Below are positions 10,941-20,024 of a stretch of DNA of 64,000 nt, piece by piece; within the stretch, counting starts at the first letter, position 1; the number at the start of each line of letters is the position of its first letter. The DNA comes from a virus. Both the position numbers and the translations under genes were made by a program. The notes under the pieces were generated by a model that saw nothing but the letters and a program-made list of their open reading frames with translations, was not told where the DNA came from and ran no database searches. Where the stretch lies: the IMG/VR virus record IMGVR_UViG_3300031963_000020, positions 84,341-148,340 of that record. One strand, given 5' to 3'.

Positions 10941-13900
10941 ATGAGTTTATTAAAAGTCAATAATATCGAACTTGCTACATCTGGTAGTACTAACGTTACA
11001 TTTAATGACGACGTTACATTCGGTGCCGCAGTTAATATTTCTTCGGGATCTATCACAGCAAGTTTCGCTATTGCAAACGCATCTATCGAAAAAGAAAAAC
11101 TAACAAATGACGCCAGAGACTTCGTAAATATTCTTAATAAACCAGCAGGTCTTATCAGTAGTTCTGGTCAGTTCGTTAGTGCAATTTCTGGTTCCTCTTT
11201 AGAACTTGGTGGTATATTAGCAACGGGTAGTATTAGAACAACGAGTGTATTTAGTGGTAGTGGTGCACAACTATTTGGAATTCCAAACGCAGCATTAAAT
11301 AATAGTTCTATTACAATCAACGGTGGTGCAGTTTCACTCGGTGGAACTAGAACGCTTACCACAAGTGATATTACAGAAGGAACAAATCAATATTATACTG
11401 ACGCACGTGTAAAATCAAAATTAGATAGTGAAACCGTAGTCAGTAGTTCTGGTCAAATTAATTATCAAGCTGTAACGGGGCAACCTACAGTTAATACGTT
11501 TGGTGGAGATGGTAATCAATCGTTTACTATTGTAAATGGTATTTTTATTAGTGCATCTGGTGGTGCAGATGGTATTATTGTCACAAACGATTCAGGTAAC
11601 CAACTATTACGTTTTAGAACTGTTGGTGGAACAGTTTCGTCCTCCGCACAAGTAACAGCAGCATTACCTGCTGGTGTAGTATCAAGTTCAACACAAGTTC
11701 AACCATTACTTCCTGGTGGAACAGTTAGTGCATCGGCACAATACCCAGGATGGGTGACCGCATCAAGTCAAATTGATTATAACTCAATTACAAACAAATT
11801 AAGTGGTGTTGTTTCTACATCAGCACAAGTTCAACCATTATTACCAGCAGATACAGTTTCCGCATCAGCACAAGTTAAAGCATTTTTACCAGATGGAACA
11901 GTAAGTGCATCGGCACAATATCCTGGATGGATTACTTCATCTACACAAGTAGTTCAATCATTACCTGGTGGAACTGTATCGGCATCGGCACAATACCCAG
12001 GATGGGTTACCGCATCATCACAAATAATTGTACAAAACACTACTGGTATTGGAGCTATAGCAACCACTGGATCAAATACCTTTATTGGTAATCAAATTAT
12101 CTCAGGTTCTACAACAATTACTGGTGACTTAACAGTACAAGGAACCTCGTCTGTTACGTATGTTACCTCGTCGCAACTTAACGTAGGATCAAATACCATT
12201 ACACTAAATACTACCGATGTACTTCGTTACGGTGGGTTAACAGTATTTGATTCTGCTTCTGCTGGACAATCTGGTTCACTTCTCTGGGACAGTGTAAATA
12301 ATGTATGGTTATATGTCCACGCAGGAACCAGTAATACCAGTAGTATATTGATTACAGGTCCGGAAAATACTGGTGCGTTGGGTAGTGAACAGTTCTTAAC
12401 ACCTAATTTATTACCAAAGGCTGGACTAACTGGTGACCACATTGTAAATTCACAAATTAGTGATAACGGAACACAAGTGGGTATCGTTGGTGGGCTAAAA
12501 GTTACAGGATCCATCACATCGTCTCATATAGTTCCCGCAGTTACTGATACCTTTGATTTAGGTTCACCAACCTTAAAGTTTAGAGACTTGTATCTTTCTG
12601 GTTCAACGTTATATCTTGGCTCATTAGCAATTAGAGATAATGGTGGTGCGTTATCTATTGGACCATCTGGGTCAGCAATTGGAACCAATTCACCTGTATC
12701 GGGTGCATTTACAGGATCATTCCAAGGTAACGGTAGTCAATTAACTAATATCGCAAATGCAGCACTTCCTGGTGGTATAATTTCATCATCAACACAACTA
12801 CCAGCAGGTACAGTATCCGCATCGTCACAATATCCTGGATGGGTCACCGCATCAAGTCAAATTGACTACAACTCAATCACCAATAAACTTTCTGGTGTTT
12901 TTAGCAGTTCAACACAAATTGCAAATAATTTACCAGCAGGTACAGTATCAAGTTCTGGTCAAATTAATGCAGGTGCAACAGCAAACTTTGCAACTGCAGT
13001 AGCAGCACAACTTGGTACAGTACACTCTGGTAGTTTTATGAGTACCGCAACTACTAATAACTTACCAGAAGGTGTCACTAATCTTTACTACACGGATGCA
13101 CGAGTAAAAACCAAGATGAGTGGTGATGTTGTTCATTCTGGTAGTTTCCTTGGTACCGCAACCACTGATAATTTAACACAAGGATCAACTAACAAGTATT
13201 ACGCAAATTCCTTAGTATTAAGTTATATTGACTCACTTTCAGTTCTCAGTAGTTCACAACAAGTTGTCAATAGATTACCAATTGGAACAGTATCAAGTTC
13301 AAATCAAATTTCAAACGTATTAGTTACTAGTGCAAGTTACGCAGCAACTGCAAGTTTAGCACTTGGGGTATCTGGGTCACTTGCGGTCAGTACTGATGGA
13401 TTAAATGAAGGTAGCATAAATCTTTATTACACAGATGCACGAGTTAAGACCAAGTTAAATGCAGAAAATGTACATTCGGCAAGTTTCTTAGGAACGGCAA
13501 CCACTACCAACTTAACAGAAGGTATTAACTTATATTTTACCAATCAACGTGCGAAGGATGCACTTCCTGGGGTAGTATCATCGTCAGCACAAGTACCAAC
13601 ACTTCTTCCTGGCGGAACGGTATCATCATCAGCACAATATCCTGGTTGGGTCACCGCATCAAGTCAAATTGACTATAACTCAATACAAAATAAATTATCT
13701 GGTGTTATATCTTCTTCTACGCAAGTCAAACCATTACTTCCTGATGGAACCGTCACATCATCAGCACAATATCCAGGATGGGTCACTAGTTCAACACAAG
13801 TTGTCTGGTCATCGGTTAACTACAACGCGGGTATCGTCAGTAGTTCTGGTCAAGTTCAACCACTATTACCTGGTGGAACAGTATCATCATCAGCACAATA

Positions 13901-14297
13901 TCCTGGTTGGGTAACAAGTTCTGGTCAAATTGATTACAACTCAATTACTAATAAATTAAGTGGAGTTGTTTCATCATCCGCACAGACAGTTGCATTAATT
14001 GCATCACAAGATATCGCACCGGCAACAGTAAATGCAACAACGATAAACGCATCTATCGTAACAGCATCAAACTTAACTGCAAATCAAGCAGTATTTACAA
14101 ATGGTAGTGATGGATTGGTCAGTAATGCAATTACCGGAACTGGTAATGTGGTAATGAGTGCAAGTCCAACGTTAACAGGAACATTTACGGCAGATAAATC
14201 AATTATGTCTGGTTCACAATTCTCGGGAATAGTATCAGGTAGTGGATTAGAGTATAGATTGGTGGTTCCTGTTGGAACTAATCAATACGCAACTTAA
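10941..14297 (+). CDS. Giant modular tail fibre protein 3
   Basis: An 1118-residue fibre related to the two before it. The N-terminus (MSLLKVNNIELATSGS) differs, and is followed by ILNKPAGLISSS and then by seven YPGW modules. Three NLYYTDARVK(T/S)K-type units, common in phage fibre stalks, occur near residues 150, 725 and 830. A segment near residues 530-570 (DTFDLGSPTLKFRDLYLSGS) also occurs in fibre protein 1 (DNA 3745-3805), showing module exchange. The C-terminus is almost identical to that of fibre protein 2. It stands alone between the terminator at 10849 and the next structural gene, with its own candidate late promoter. Confidence 0.75.
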   Translation: MSLLKVNNIELATSGSTNVTFNDDVTFGAAVNISSGSITASFAIANASIEKEKLTNDARDFVNILNKPAGLISSSGQFVSAISGSSLELGGILATGSIRTTSVFSGSGAQLFGIPNAALNNSSITINGGAVSLGGTRTLTTSDITEGTNQYYTDARVKSKLDSETVVSSSGQINYQAVTGQPTVNTFGGDGNQSFTIVNGIFISASGGADGIIVTNDSGNQLLRFRTVGGTVSSSAQVTAALPAGVVSSSTQVQPLLPGGTVSASAQYPGWVTASSQIDYNSITNKLSGVVSTSAQVQPLLPADTVSASAQVKAFLPDGTVSASAQYPGWITSSTQVVQSLPGGTVSASAQYPGWVTASSQIIVQNTTGIGAIATTGSNTFIGNQIISGSTTITGDLTVQGTSSVTYVTSSQLNVGSNTITLNTTDVLRYGGLTVFDSASAGQSGSLLWDSVNNVWLYVHAGTSNTSSILITGPENTGALGSEQFLTPNLLPKAGLTGDHIVNSQISDNGTQVGIVGGLKVTGSITSSHIVPAVTDTFDLGSPTLKFRDLYLSGSTLYLGSLAIRDNGGALSIGPSGSAIGTNSPVSGAFTGSFQGNGSQLTNIANAALPGGIISSSTQLPAGTVSASSQYPGWVTASSQIDYNSITNKLSGVFSSSTQIANNLPAGTVSSSGQINAGATANFATAVAAQLGTVHSGSFMSTATTNNLPEGVTNLYYTDARVKTKMSGDVVHSGSFLGTATTDNLTQGSTNKYYANSLVLSYIDSLSVLSSSQQVVNRLPIGTVSSSNQISNVLVTSASYAATASLALGVSGSLAVSTDGLNEGSINLYYTDARVKTKLNAENVHSASFLGTATTTNLTEGINLYFTNQRAKDALPGVVSSSAQVPTLLPGGTVSSSAQYPGWVTASSQIDYNSIQNKLSGVISSSTQVKPLLPDGTVTSSAQYPGWVTSSTQVVWSSVNYNAGIVSSSGQVQPLLPGGTVSSSAQYPGWVTSSGQIDYNSITNKLSGVVSSSAQTVALIASQDIAPATVNATTINASIVTASNLTANQAVFTNGSDGLVSNAITGTGNVVMSASPTLTGTFTADKSIMSGSQFSGIVSGSGLEYRLVVPVGTNQYAT

Positions 14298-14315
14298 TAA
14301 GAGGTTTTATTAAAT

Positions 14316-15170
14316 ATGGGTCTTAATGAACAAATTCTCGCTGGGGCAGCAGCACTAAAGCGTGAAAATATAATAATTCCAATAGAAACAGCAAGTGTTC
14401 AGTATACAGGGTCAATTGAAATGGGCCGTGTATTTGCTATTACTGCTGTGCAAGGTTCCAAAATCTGCCGTATAAGATTATATATGGATTCTGGTAGTCG
14501 TAATGACGGCACGGAATTAGCAAGACCATTTATTTCGCAAAGTATCCCATCGGCAATTAGTTTAATAACAGATATTAGTTTAGATAACGAATCGTTATTT
14601 CGTTTGGCTCCTCCTGTCTTTGGGGTGAACCTTGACAATCCTATTAAGAGTAGTATATATTACACTATTGATTCCAGTTCTGGAGCAAATCTAGATGCTG
14701 GAGATAAAATAACACTTACTAGATTTTTGATGGAAGATCCTGCGGTAAGTAATTTAGTAGGAGTAGATACACACAAGACATTAATTATTAGTGCATCGGG
14801 ATTAGCATCTGGTAGTCACAGAACTGGTAGTATTAGTTCACCACGAACATATCTAGCATACGCAGTGGAACCAACAGTTGCACCTATTAGATTACGACTA
14901 TACACTAGTCAAAGTTATAGAGACGATGTTGGTGAAATTTCTAGGTCATTTACAACAGAACCATCACAGAGTAACGGACTTATCGCTGACTTTTATATGG
15001 AAGATGTTGCAAAGACACCAATGACACCTATACTCATTGGTAGAAATGATGCAGATTTATTAAATCCAGCATTATTGTCGGCAGACCAAATAACATATTA
15101 CACAATTACAAATGGATCTGGCACAGGAACTATATCTGGGTCAGTTTATATATTTTCACTAGAAGATTGA
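14316..15170 (+). CDS. Structural protein with an internal domain duplication
   Basis: A 284-residue beta-rich protein that I do not assign to a named family. The two halves look like diverged copies of one domain: (I/C)RIRLY followed by acidic and Ser-rich text, a hydrophobic strand, and an ending IYYTI-DSSSG in the first half and ITYYTI-TNGSG in the second. Such doubled beta domains are frequent in phage fibre-attachment or decoration proteins. A GAGG motif at 14301-14304 lies upstream of the ATG. Position between the fibres and the collagen-like genes supports a virion role. Confidence 0.55.
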   Translation: MGLNEQILAGAAALKRENIIIPIETASVQYTGSIEMGRVFAITAVQGSKICRIRLYMDSGSRNDGTELARPFISQSIPSAISLITDISLDNESLFRLAPPVFGVNLDNPIKSSIYYTIDSSSGANLDAGDKITLTRFLMEDPAVSNLVGVDTHKTLIISASGLASGSHRTGSISSPRTYLAYAVEPTVAPIRLRLYTSQSYRDDVGEISRSFTTEPSQSNGLIADFYMEDVAKTPMTPILIGRNDADLLNPALLSADQITYYTITNGSGTGTISGSVYIFSLED

Positions 15171-15177
15171 GGTTATT

Positions 15178-15843
15178 ATGAGTGTACAAATGTTTCGTGA
15201 GTTACAAGAACTAATCGATACGGCACAACACATAGTTATTGCTGTTATTGTGGCCGAAGGGTGTGAAAATTACAAGGGTAAATTCTTGACTGATTTGGAA
15301 AATCAAATCAAGGGTCAACAGAACCCAGTACATTTACACACCATTTGTTATCGTGAAGAACCAATTATGTTTCCACGCCCAATGACACAAGCGGTGTATT
15401 ATTTCGCACCAAAAAATTATACACCACTTTTTTATCGTCAAGGTGCAAGAGCGATGGACGCACCAATAGATATTGTAACGGCCATCAAAATGAGGCAGGG
15501 GATGTCCTATGCAGAGGCTGCATACGGTGCGGATAAGATGGAAAGTTACGAACGAACAGAAAATTTGGTAAAGAACGAAGATACATCAAAGTTTCCTTCA
15601 TTGTTTCAACAAGCACGTAATTTTGCAAAAGAAATGTGGCACGCAGGTAAAAATGCAGCAGTTGGATTACCTGTATTAGTAGATGCGGATATTGCATACA
15701 ATAGATTTGAAACGTGTCGTGGTTGTGAATTTTTAACACAAGATAGTTTTCGTTGTGAAAAATGTGGGTGTTTTATGAAAACAAAAACACAAATTGCAAC
15801 TTCTTCATGTCCAATTGGAAAATGGCACGCTATAACGCAGTAA
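15178..15843 (+). CDS. Protein with C-terminal zinc-binding Cys cluster
   Basis: A 221-residue protein. The last 40 residues hold a compact cluster, CRGC-x8-CEKCGC-x11-C (from the text FETCRGCEFL to SSCPIGKW), which resembles a small zinc-binding domain often found at the end of phage proteins of unknown function. The N-terminal 150 residues start with a beta-alpha pattern (HIVIAVIVAEGCENY) and have no motif I can name. It begins 7 nt after the previous stop with GAGGTT as ribosome binding site. Its place just before the collagen-like genes may mean a role in fibre assembly, but this is only positional. Confidence 0.55.
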   Translation: MSVQMFRELQELIDTAQHIVIAVIVAEGCENYKGKFLTDLENQIKGQQNPVHLHTICYREEPIMFPRPMTQAVYYFAPKNYTPLFYRQGARAMDAPIDIVTAIKMRQGMSYAEAAYGADKMESYERTENLVKNEDTSKFPSLFQQARNFAKEMWHAGKNAAVGLPVLVDADIAYNRFETCRGCEFLTQDSFRCEKCGCFMKTKTQIATSSCPIGKWHAITQ

Positions 15844-15867
15844 AAACAAAGTAGACAACTTGTTGGT

Positions 15868-15880
15868 GAATATTTATATT
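15868..15880 (+). promoter_or_regulatory. Late-promoter-like motif, TATTTATA copy 3
   Basis: GAATATTTATATT lies 8 nt before the start of the first collagen-like gene. At that distance it would give a very short or absent leader, so a promoter role is less certain than for the other copies. Confidence 0.35.
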
Positions 15881-15888
15881 AGAATACT

Positions 15889-16620
15889 ATGTTAAGATTT
15901 TTTCCGTATAGAACATTTAGTTCGTCATTTGCATTCACGGGGTCCGCAGCACAAACTGCATCATTCGTGCTGTCTGGAACCACCGCATCGTTTTCACTAA
16001 CTGGTGGTGGTCCAACTGGTCCTGTTGGGCAAACGTCGGTAGTACAAGGTATTACAGGTGTATCAGGACCAACAGGTATAGGTCCAACAGGTCCACGTGG
16101 CACCACAGGTCCAACAGGCCCAAGATCAGCAACAGGTCCAACAGGACCAACTGGTATTACAGGACCAACTGGCGCTACAGGAGCAACTGGAGCTGCATCA
16201 ACTGGTCCAACAGGACCAATAGGAGTTTCAGGTAGTACAGGTCCAACAGGACCAACAGGTGCAACAGGTATTATCGGTATCACAGGTGCAACTGGTCCGA
16301 CAGGAGCAACAGGTCCAAGTGGTCCAACAGGTATTCAAGGTATTGCAGGGCCGCAAGGTGTTACTGGTGCTACGGGTCCAACTGGTGCAATTGGTGTCGC
16401 AGTATCAGGTATCCAAGGTCCAACAGGTGTAACAGGGCCGTCAGGTCCATTTGGTTCTTCTGGTCCACAAGGTACAATTGGTGTTACAGGTCCAACAGGA
16501 CCAACAGGTGCACAAGGAACCGCATTTACAGGGCCAACAGGTGCAACAGGTGCAACTGGTGCTACGGGTCCAACAGGAGCTGTGGGAGCTACTGGTCCAA
16601 CTGGTGCGAACACACCATAA
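15889..16620 (+). CDS. Collagen-like protein A
   Basis: A 243-residue protein with an N-terminal head of about 40 residues ([18 protein letters not shown]) and then Gly-X-Y repeats to the end (terminal GPTGANTP). The head shares an FFP(Y/F/L) start and an Ala/Ser/Thr-rich region with the proteins at 16636 and 19089, so the three form a family whose heads probably dock to the same virion site. It has no C-terminal globular domain, unlike its two relatives. Triple-helical trimer formation is expected from the repeat. Confidence 0.75.
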   Translation: MLRFFPYRTFSSSFAFTGSAAQTASFVLSGTTASFSLTGGGPTGPVGQTSVVQGITGVSGPTGIGPTGPRGTTGPTGPRSATGPTGPTGITGPTGATGATGAASTGPTGPIGVSGSTGPTGPTGATGIIGITGATGPTGATGPSGPTGIQGIAGPQGVTGATGPTGAIGVAVSGIQGPTGVTGPSGPFGSSGPQGTIGVTGPTGPTGAQGTAFTGPTGATGATGATGPTGAVGATGPTGANTP

Positions 16621-16635
16621 TAGAGAGAAAGTGTT

Positions 16636-18279
16636 ATGACGTTTAAATTTTTTCCGTTCGGTGTACCAACTACTAGTTCGTTTGCAATAGGAGTCGGAGT
16701 AACAGCTACCGCATCTATTGCAATTAATAGTGGTTCTGCGTTCTCTACGGCGTCATACGCACTGGGTGGGTCCACGGGTGCCACAGGTCCAAGTGGTCCG
16801 CAAGGAGCAACAGGTCCAACAGGTCCAACGGGTCCAACAGGCATTTCTGGATCAACTGGTGTTTTGGGTACTTCTGGTTCAACAGGACCACAAACGTCAG
16901 GGTCAACAGGTCCGACTGGACCAAGTGGTATTACTGGAGCAACAGGTCCAACAGGACCAACTGGTATTACGGGTTCTACGGGTGTAATAGGTATTACAGG
17001 ACCATCTGGTATTCGTGGTGCAACAGGTGCAACTGGAGCAACAGGTCCAACAGGCCCAACAGGTAGTGTTGGTATAACTGCTGGTATCATAGGTGTATCA
17101 GGTGTTACAGGCCCAACTGGTTCATCTGGTCCAACTGGTGTACAAGGAAGCACGGGTCCAACTGGTGTGGGGCCAACTGGAGCAACAGGTGCAACGGGTC
17201 CATCTGGTTCAGCAGGACCAACAGGACCAGTGGGACCAACAGGAGCAACTGGTGCAATCGGACCATCTGGATCTTCTGGTCCAAATACATTCGGAATAGT
17301 TGGTATAACTGGAGCAACTGGTCCTACTGGTGTTATCGGACCAACGGGACCACAAGGAAACGCTGGTCGAGCTGTATTTTTCATAACAGGATCATGTAAT
17401 CAAACACATTCCGATATCACCGTTCCTCACAGTGACGTTGCAGCAAGTCATACTGATATCGCAGCAGCACACACAGATACTACCATTAATGCATCACATA
17501 GTGACATTGTTACCACAACACCAGCATCACATACAGATAATACTACACCATTCGTAAATACGACTATTAACGCATCACATAGTGACACAACAATTAATGC
17601 ATCACATAGTGATATTGCGCATAGTAATATTACAATTAACGCCGCACATACTGATAATACCACACCATTTAATAATATCGCATTTACTAATATTGCAAAA
17701 TCACATACGGATATTTCACACAGCAATATATCACATACGAATATCGGAGCAGCACATACAGATAATACTACACCATTTAATAATATCGCGTTTAGTAATA
17801 TTGCATTCACAAATACCACTATACCATTTAGTAACATAGGATTTAGTAATTCGTATACTCCACATTCAAACATTGCTAAAGGTGCAGTTCATAAAGACGA
17901 TTACGGTCCACCAGCACATACAAATAGTACAACACCACATAGTAATATTGCATTCTCAAACACAGGATTCTCTAACTCGTATACTCCACATACAAACGTG
18001 GGTCATACGGATATTGCGTTCTCTAATACAGGATTTAGTAATAGTTATACTCCACATACTAATATTGGTTCAGCTCACACCAACACTACAATCAACGCAT
18101 CACACACAGATAATTACACGGCACATCAAAACGTAGCGCATGGAGATATACCGTTCGTGAATAGTTATACACCGGCACAATGTTCGCAATGTCCTGGTGG
18201 AGATCCGTCTGAATGTGATTCGTTCTGTGAATGTTATCCAAACTGTGGTTGCTTCGGTAATACGTGCATCGGTATATAA
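16636..18279 (+). CDS. Collagen-like stalk fused to [HF]-x-[ND] repeats and a Cys-rich tip
   Basis: A 547-residue chimera. Residues 1-43 are the FFPF-type head. About residues 44-245 are Gly-X-Y collagen-like. About residues 255-514 are low-complexity units such as [19 protein letters not shown] and HTNIG. The last 35 residues have eight cysteines (CSQC, SEC, FCEC, NCGC, TC). Spacing between successive [HF]-x-[ND] triplets is always odd: 5, 7, 9 or 11 residues. The short unit (S/T)(N/D)I(A/G)(F/H) fits the pentapeptide-repeat consensus, suggesting a beta-solenoid. This gene physically links the collagen family to the H/F-x-N/D family, so both are likely virion fibre parts. The Cys-rich end may be disulfide- or metal-stabilised. 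Confidence 0.75.
   Translation: MTFKFFPFGVPTTSSFAIGVGVTATASIAINSGSAFSTASYALGGSTGATGPSGPQGATGPTGPTGPTGISGSTGVLGTSGSTGPQTSGSTGPTGPSGITGATGPTGPTGITGSTGVIGITGPSGIRGATGATGATGPTGPTGSVGITAGIIGVSGVTGPTGSSGPTGVQGSTGPTGVGPTGATGATGPSGSAGPTGPVGPTGATGAIGPSGSSGPNTFGIVGITGATGPTGVIGPTGPQGNAGRAVFFITGSCNQTHSDITVPHSDVAASHTDIAAAHTDTTINASHSDIVTTTPASHTDNTTPFVNTTINASHSDTTINASHSDIAHSNITINAAHTDNTTPFNNIAFTNIAKSHTDISHSNISHTNIGAAHTDNTTPFNNIAFSNIAFTNTTIPFSNIGFSNSYTPHSNIAKGAVHKDDYGPPAHTNSTTPHSNIAFSNTGFSNSYTPHTNVGHTDIAFSNTGFSNSYTPHTNIGSAHTNTTINASHTDNYTAHQNVAHGDIPFVNSYTPAQCSQCPGGDPSECDSFCECYPNCGCFGNTCIGI
17401..18177 (+). repeat. [HF]-x-[ND] repeat tract 1
   Basis: About 38 successive units in one frame, each starting with H or F, any residue (mostly T or S), then N or D, with unit lengths of 5, 7, 9 or 11 residues. 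Confidence 0.85.
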
Positions 18280-18281
18280 TA

Positions 18282-18293
18282 AATGTTTATAAT
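18282..18293 (+). promoter_or_regulatory. Late-promoter-like motif, TGTTTATA variant copy 4
   Basis: AATGTTTATAAT in the 26-nt gap between two fibre genes is a one-base variant of TAYTTATA. Confidence 0.25.
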
Positions 18294-18305
18294 AGGGAAT
18301 AAATA

Positions 18306-19082
18306 ATGCCAGGTCCAACACATACAAATATAGGCCACTCCGATATAGCGTTTGAGAATGTCTACGCTGCGCATACTGATTTTACACAAAATCCGGCACA
18401 CACTGACAATACCACACCATTTAATAATATTGCAGCAGCTCATACCAATATCGCTCATAGTAATCAGGCATTTCTTAATACTTCATTTAGTAATATAGCA
18501 AAATCACACACCAATGTATCACATACAAATATTGGGCATACAGACGGTACGGCAGCACATACAGACAACTATTCACCAGCATCGCATTTAGATAATACTA
18601 GTGCACACTCAAATATCGCAGCAGCTCATACAAATATTGCACATAGTAATATAGCAACATCACACACAGATATATCTCACTCAAATATATCTCATACTAA
18701 CATCGGTGCATCACACACTGACAATACCACACCATTTAACAATATTGCGTTTAGTAATATTGGGTTCGTAAACACCACTATTCCACATACTAATATTGGT
18801 CACACTAATATAGGTGCAGCGCATTCAGATAATACAACACCAGCAGATCACAGCGATATCGCATTTAGTAATATTACGATTAACGCAAGTCACACGGATA
18901 TTACAATCAACGCAAGTCACACGGATATTGCAGCATCACATACCGATACTACCATTAACGCATCACACACGAATATAGTAAGTACCACTCCAGCTTCACA
19001 TACCGACAGTACAACACCATTTACAAATAGTACTACACCACACTCAAATGTTGCGGCCGCTCACAGTAACGCATTCCTATAA
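18306..19082 (+). CDS. [HF]-x-[ND] repeat protein 2
   Basis: A 258-residue protein composed from start (MPGPTHTNIGHSDIAFENV) to end (HSNAFL) of the same repeat type. Units are 5, 7, 9 and once 11 residues long, with no even spacing. It has no signal peptide, membrane segment or separate folded domain. It lacks the collagen head of its upstream neighbour and may assemble on it or act as a separate fibre segment. I do not recognise a named family; a beta-solenoid is inferred from the pentad form of the shortest unit. Confidence 0.65.
   Translation: MPGPTHTNIGHSDIAFENVYAAHTDFTQNPAHTDNTTPFNNIAAAHTNIAHSNQAFLNTSFSNIAKSHTNVSHTNIGHTDGTAAHTDNYSPASHLDNTSAHSNIAAAHTNIAHSNIATSHTDISHSNISHTNIGASHTDNTTPFNNIAFSNIGFVNTTIPHTNIGHTNIGAAHSDNTTPADHSDIAFSNITINASHTDITINASHTDIAASHTDTTINASHTNIVSTTPASHTDSTTPFTNSTTPHSNVAAAHSNAFL
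18318..19075 (+). repeat. [HF]-x-[ND] repeat tract 2
   Basis: Thirty-eight units covering nearly the whole gene, all with odd spacing. DNA-level near-identity with the other tracts is visible, for example in the acaataccacaccatttaa text. Confidence 0.85.
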
Positions 19083-19088
19083 TACACT

Positions 19089-19952
19089 ATGTCGCAATTT
19101 TTTCCACTAGGTACACCAACAACTGCAAGTACAGCACTTATCAGTAGTTTAGCATTTACCGCAACGTATGCTGTGAATGTGAATGTGTTGACAGCATCAT
19201 ATGGTCCTGGACCAACTGGACCACAAGGTGATAAAGGACCAACAGGACCACAAGGTGCAACTGGATTGGCAGGGTCAGGTTCTACAGGACCAACGGGCGC
19301 AACAGGTCCAACTGGGCTAACTAGTTCAGGTCCAACAGGTCCAACAGGACCGCAAGGTGTAATCGGTATTACTGGTATTACAGGCCCAACAGGTGTCACA
19401 GGTTCTACAGGCCCAACAGGTCCAATAGGAATTACTGGTGTAATTGGTGTTACAGGTATTTCTGGTGTAACTGGTATTGCTTCATTTACTTCGGGTTCCA
19501 CAGGCGCTACTGGGCCAACTGGAGCAACAGGTGCTACTGGTGTGGTGGGTATTACTGGTGCAACTGGTATTATTGGAATCACAGGACCAACAGGATTGAC
19601 TAATTTGGTGGGCATTACAGGTCCAACAGGTCCAATAGGATTACCAACCACGGGTTCTACAGGTCCAAGTGGTCCACAAGGAGCAACTGGTGTTGTAGGT
19701 ACTGGTGGTGTTTCTGCAGGAGCGGCGGCATCTGGAGTCATCGGTATTACGGGTATTACTGGTGTACAAGGTACCACAGGACCGCAAGGAAGTCGTGGTG
19801 TGGACGCCGAATGTCCAGCAGGATTTGTAACCTGTACGGAAGGGGCTCCGTCATCGGGGTCAAATACATATACAAACCCAAATAGTAGTATATATTCTGT
19901 GGTTTGTGCCGCAAGACCAGTAGGTTGTTTAGGAACATTTACGTGTGTATAA
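19089..19952 (+). CDS. Collagen-like protein C with Cys-containing tip
   Basis: A 287-residue protein with an FFPLG-type head ([14 protein letters not shown]), a Gly-X-Y tract from about residue 40 to 238, and a non-collagenous C-terminus with five cysteines (AECPAG, VTC, VVC, VGC, FTC). The tract has several breaks ([29 protein letters not shown]) that would kink a triple helix. It starts 6 nt after the previous stop. The head relates it to the proteins at 15889 and 16636. Confidence 0.75.
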   Translation: MSQFFPLGTPTTASTALISSLAFTATYAVNVNVLTASYGPGPTGPQGDKGPTGPQGATGLAGSGSTGPTGATGPTGLTSSGPTGPTGPQGVIGITGITGPTGVTGSTGPTGPIGITGVIGVTGISGVTGIASFTSGSTGATGPTGATGATGVVGITGATGIIGITGPTGLTNLVGITGPTGPIGLPTTGSTGPSGPQGATGVVGTGGVSAGAAASGVIGITGITGVQGTTGPQGSRGVDAECPAGFVTCTEGAPSSGSNTYTNPNSSIYSVVCAARPVGCLGTFTCV

Positions 19953-19984
19953 CGTTATTTTATAAGTAAAGGTATGGAAAATAC

Positions 19985-20002
19985 TACTTATATAGAGGTA
20001 GA
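19985..20002 (+). promoter_or_regulatory. Late-promoter-like motif, TACTTATA copy 5
   Basis: Contains the same 17-base string as 98-114 (ACTTATATAGAGGTAGA) and sits 23 nt before the 20025 start. An exact repeat in two intergenic gaps argues for a functional site. Confidence 0.5.
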
Positions 20003-20024
20003 CGTTATGTGGAGAGTTTAATAT

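Larger units (their letters stand above)
2460..14290 (+). repeat. YPGWVT / NKLSGVV / LPGGTVS fibre modules
   Basis: A shared set of short peptide modules runs through the three giant fibre genes. YPGW occurs six times in the first, six in the second and seven in the third. Other recurring units are IDYNSI(T/Q)NKLSGV, SS(A/T)QV(K/Q)PLLPGGTVS and, in the second protein, a TYSTFSSSLATVDAGQTTRIDNLAS unit (written here in part). Near-identical DNA copies make this a likely hot spot for recombination and copy-number change. Confidence 0.85.

Noticed and set aside
14632-14661. TTGACA-N18-TATATT inside a structural gene
   Set aside because: The spacer is 18 rather than 17 and it lies mid-gene in AT-rich DNA with no operon break following; chance is likely.
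16335-17384. Antisense open frame rich in PVGPVGP, 349 codons
   Set aside because: It is the reverse complement of the Gly-X-Y tract; GGN-CCN-ACN repeats leave all frames open. The same applies to 1726-2160, 15879-16283 and 19061-19777 on the minus strand.
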